Assembly (NCBI GenBank): GCA_027018975.1
Contig: JALUXN010000313.1
Coordinates: forward strand, 1 to 26,205
Reading direction: 5' to 3'
Origin: Mariprofundaceae bacterium
GTDB taxonomy: Bacteria; Pseudomonadota; Zetaproteobacteria; Mariprofundales; Mariprofundaceae
DNA length: 26,205 nt
The notes beneath the pieces are model-generated. The model saw only the letters and a list, made by a program, of their open reading frames with translations, was not told where the DNA came from and did no database searches. The position numbers and the translations under genes are program-made. This document shows positions 23,710 to 26,205 of the stretch, piece by piece. Positions within the stretch are counted from its first letter, which is position 1. Each line of letters starts with the position of its first letter.

Positions 23710-24357
23710 ATGGATGAGGTGATGATGGAGATGGAAAGTGATGCGAGCGGCACACCAACCAGCGCCCAGAGTACGCGGCATCCGCGGTTGTCGGCGGTGG
23801 TGATTGCGCTCTGCAAGGGGGCGGTGGATCGGCAGGCGGATCTGCGTCTCTGGCAGGATCTGCTGCAGCTGCAGGCAGCGGTGGCGGAGTATGTGGAGGT
23901 GCTGGGGTTGCGATTGCATCTCGATGAGGCGGAGGGGTACGCCTTTCTGCAATCCCAAACGCAGGAGGATGAGGCGGAGAAGTTGCCGAGGTTGGTGGCG
24001 CGGCGGCAGCTCTCTTTTCCGGTCAGTCTGCTGCTGGCGCTGCTGCGCGAAAAGATGGCCGAGGCGGATGCCTCCGGTGAGGGGCAGCGGGTGATTGTCT
24101 CGCGTGATGAGGTGGTGGAGATGATCCGTGTTTTTCTGCCGGCCGGTAGTAACGAGGTGCGGCTGATTGATCAGGTCGATGGCTATCTCAATCAGGTGAT
24201 CAAGATGGGCTTTGCCCGCCGACTGAAGGGGGAGGAGAAGATGATCGAGCTGCATCGCATCATCAAATCGTTTGTCGATGCGCAGTGGCTGAGCGAGTTT
24301 GACGTCCGTCTGCAAGCCTATCGGCAACATCTGGCAGCGGCGGAGGCGCGAGCATGA
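23710..24357 (+). CDS. jetB: Wadjet system MukE-like protein JetB (DUF4194)
   Basis: JetB is the small MukE-like (KITE-type) winged-helix subunit that binds JetA in the Wadjet SMC complex. The 215-residue product has the DUF4194 pattern: LGLRLHLDEAEGYAFL (about 73-88), LPRLVARRQLSFPVSLLLALLREKM (about 97-121), then VSRDEVVEMIRVFLP, GFARRL and IIKSFVDAQWLSEFDVRL near the end. The first 25 residues are acidic and low-complexity. GAGG lies five bases before the ATG, within the end of jetA. The stop overlaps the jetC start by four bases (ATGA), consistent with an obligate complex made in fixed proportions. Confidence 0.88.
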   Translation: MDEVMMEMESDASGTPTSAQSTRHPRLSAVVIALCKGAVDRQADLRLWQDLLQLQAAVAEYVEVLGLRLHLDEAEGYAFLQSQTQEDEAEKLPRLVARRQLSFPVSLLLALLREKMAEADASGEGQRVIVSRDEVVEMIRVFLPAGSNEVRLIDQVDGYLNQVIKMGFARRLKGEEKMIELHRIIKSFVDAQWLSEFDVRLQAYRQHLAAAEARA

Positions 24358-26205
24358 GTGAACAGATCGGCGAGTTGGCGCTGGAGTTTGTGCATGATGA
24401 TGACTTGACCGGCTTCCGCCTGCAGCGGCTGGAGGTGTTCAACTGGGGCACCTTCGACGGCAAGGTCTGGCCCTTCTATCTGCACGGCAAAAACGGACTG
24501 CTCACCGGCGACATCGGCTCCGGCAAATCGACGCTGGTCGATGCGGTGACCACGCTGTTGGTGCCGGCGCACCGCGTGGCCTACAACAAGGCGGCGGGGG
24601 CGGCCAACAAGGAGCGGGATCTGCGCTCCTATGTGCTGGGTTACTACAAATCGGCGCAGAGCGAGGCGGTCGGCAGTGCCAAGCCGGTGGCGCTGCGCGA
24701 TCACCGCAACTACTCGGTGATTCTCGGCGTCTTTCACAACAGCGGCTACGAGCAGACGGTGACGCTGGCGCAGGTCTTCTGGTTCCGCCATCCGCAGGGG
24801 CAGCCGGAGCGTTTTTACGTGGTCGCCGACCGCGAGCTCTCCATTCAGCAGGATTTCGGCCATTTCGGTAGCGATATGGCGCAACTGCGCAAGCGGTTGA
24901 AGCAGAGCGATGTGCAGCTGTTCGATAATTTCCCCGCCTACGGTGCCCACTTCCGCCGCCGCTTCGGCATCAATAATGAGCAGGCGCTGGAGCTGTTTCA
25001 TCAGACAGTCTCGCTCAAGGCGATCGGCAATCTCACCGATTTCGTGCGCCAGCATATGCTCGAGCCGTTCGATGTGGCACCGCGCATCGATGCCCTGATT
25101 GCCCATTTCAACGACCTCGACCGCGCCCATCAGGCGGTACTCACCGCCAAGCGGCAGGTGTCGCTGCTCACACCGCTGGTGGCTGACTGCCACCACTTCG
25201 CCGCGCAGAGCGATGAGCGGGCGTCACTGGAGCGCTGCCGGACGGCGCTGCCCTACTATTTTGCCGCCATTAAACGGGAGCTGCTGGAGCAGCGCATCGC
25301 CAAGCTCGATGCGGAGGCGGCGCGGCTGCAATCGCAAATTAGTCGGCTGGCGCAGCAGGTGACAGCAGCGCGGCAACAGGAGAAGGCGCTGGAGCGCGCC
25401 ATGGCCGATCAGGGCGGCGACCGTATCGCCCAGCTGGAGGCGGCCATCGCCGACAAGCAGCGCGAGAAGCAGCAGGCACTGCAGCGGGCGGCGCGCTACG
25501 ATGCACTGATTGCGCAGCTGGAGCTGCCGGCGGTGAAGGATGTGACCACCTTTCTACAGCATCAGCAGCAGTGTCAGGCGATGTGTGATGAACTGGAGGC
25601 GGCGGAGGCGGAGCATCAGAACCAGCTCAATGAACTGGGCGCGGAGATGGTCGCCGGCAAGCGCGAGTACGATGCGCTGCAGCAGGAGCTGCATGGGCTG
25701 AAGCAGCGCAAGAGCAATATCAATGAGCGCCAGATCGCCATCCGCGCAAAGCTCTGCAGTGCGCTGCAGATCGATGAACAGCGCATGCCCTTCGCCGGCG
25801 AGCTGATTCGGGTGCGCGATGAGGCGCGCGACTGGCAGGGGGCAGCGGAGCGGCTGCTGCACAACTTCGCCCTCTCACTGCTGGTTGATGATGCCGACTA
25901 TGCGCGCGTCGCCGACTGGGTGAACAGCCATCATCTGCAGGGGCGGCTGGTCTATTTCCGCGTGCGCCCGCATCGTCAGGTCAGCGTAGAGCCGCAGCCC
26001 GATTCGCTGCTGCACAAGCTGGAGGTCAAGCCCGATTCGCCATTTTATGACTGGCTACAGCAGGAGCTGGCGGCGCGCTTCGACTACGCCTGTTGCGCCG
26101 ATATGACGCAGTTCCGGCGCGAAACGCGGGCGATCACGCGCCACGGGCAGATCAAATCGCAGGGCGGTCGACACGAGAAGGATGACCGCCACCGGCTCGA
26201 TGATC
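24354..26205 (+). CDS. jetC: Wadjet SMC-like ATPase JetC (3' end outside window)
   Basis: JetC is the MukB/SMC-like motor of Wadjet that is thought to extrude DNA loops. The frame from ATG 24354 is open to the last base (617 codons), so the C-terminal part, with signature and Walker B motifs, is missing. Walker A is GDIGSGKST (52-60), preceded by FRLQRLEVFNWGTFDG, the usual N-terminal strand pair of SbcC/MukB-like ATPases. After about residue 300 the sequence becomes a long heptad-rich coiled coil (about 305-480, Ala/Gln/Glu/Leu-rich), as expected for an SMC arm. A more compact region begins near residue 480. GGAGG precedes the ATG by seven bases. jetD (the nuclease) would be expected next. 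Confidence 0.88.
   Translation, partial: MSEQIGELALEFVHDDDLTGFRLQRLEVFNWGTFDGKVWPFYLHGKNGLLTGDIGSGKSTLVDAVTTLLVPAHRVAYNKAAGAANKERDLRSYVLGYYKSAQSEAVGSAKPVALRDHRNYSVILGVFHNSGYEQTVTLAQVFWFRHPQGQPERFYVVADRELSIQQDFGHFGSDMAQLRKRLKQSDVQLFDNFPAYGAHFRRRFGINNEQALELFHQTVSLKAIGNLTDFVRQHMLEPFDVAPRIDALIAHFNDLDRAHQAVLTAKRQVSLLTPLVADCHHFAAQSDERASLERCRTALPYYFAAIKRELLEQRIAKLDAEAARLQSQISRLAQQVTAARQQEKALERAMADQGGDRIAQLEAAIADKQREKQQALQRAARYDALIAQLELPAVKDVTTFLQHQQQCQAMCDELEAAEAEHQNQLNELGAEMVAGKREYDALQQELHGLKQRKSNINERQIAIRAKLCSALQIDEQRMPFAGELIRVRDEARDWQGAAERLLHNFALSLLVDDADYARVADWVNSHHLQGRLVYFRVRPHRQVSVEPQPDSLLHKLEVKPDSPFYDWLQQELAARFDYACCADMTQFRRETRAITRHGQIKSQGGRHEKDDRHRLDD

Noticed and set aside
22247..26205. MukF-MukE-MukB condensin rather than Wadjet
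   Set aside because: Sizes and motifs fit DUF3375, DUF4194 and the JetC ATPase; chromosomal MukF/MukE sequences differ, and the order A-B-C with four-base overlap is that of Wadjet.
1..26205. CRISPR arrays, tRNA or rRNA genes, insertion sequences
   Set aside because: No regularly spaced direct repeats, tRNA T-loop signatures in context, rRNA-like sequence or transposase frames were seen on either strand.

Overview
This 26.2 kb window is a compact, GC-rich chromosomal segment of a Gram-negative bacterium, most likely a Pseudomonadota member. The evidence is an ftsH-folP pair, an ftsE-ftsX pair, leuC-leuD, ribD, a ComEC-type protein, and c-di-GMP signalling proteins close to those of Proteobacteria. 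A Zeta- or Gammaproteobacterium would fit, but the sequence alone does not settle the genus. Almost all of it is coding. No rRNA, tRNA, CRISPR array, transposase or integrase was seen, and no gap without a gene exceeds about 150 bases.

Layout. (1) Positions 1-3775, minus strand: tilS, ftsH and folP, the last running off the left edge. (2) Positions 3862-5905, plus strand: ftsE, ftsX and a PilZ-domain protein, with overlapping stop and start codons. (3) Positions 5987-8038: leuC and leuD. (4) Positions 8076-9490: a WspR-like REC-GGDEF diguanylate cyclase and a single-domain CheY-like receiver. (5) Positions 9524-13180: ribD and comEC. (6) Positions 13252-21137: a three-gene block of visibly lower GC. 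It encodes a 1,700-residue exported NHL / Fn3-like / TPR / transglutaminase-like protein, a small exported helical protein, and a CHASE2 adenylate cyclase. (7) Positions 21220-22246: a thioredoxin-like [2Fe-2S] ferredoxin and BluB (5,6-dimethylbenzimidazole synthase). (8) Position 22247 to the right edge: jetA, jetB and the start of jetC of a type I Wadjet plasmid-defence system; jetD should lie just outside.

Two nearly identical copies of a roughly 112 bp imperfect inverted repeat sit 8 kb apart, one between tilS and ftsH and one between ribD and comEC. Each carries a codon at a gene boundary: the tilS stop in one, a possible comEC start in the other. It looks like a small dispersed (REP- or MITE-like) element.

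How the genes work together. Housekeeping functions are envelope proteolysis, folate, leucine and riboflavin synthesis, tRNA-Ile modification, and FtsEX control of division. Two nucleotide second messengers appear. c-di-GMP is represented by a WspR-like synthase and a PilZ receptor tied to ftsEX; cAMP is represented by the CHASE2 cyclase. The least explained part is the exported NHL/TPR/transglutaminase giant with its small partner and cyclase, which I propose as an uncharacterised envelope-sensing unit. The Wadjet operon is a known defence family, but it abuts bluB with no gap.
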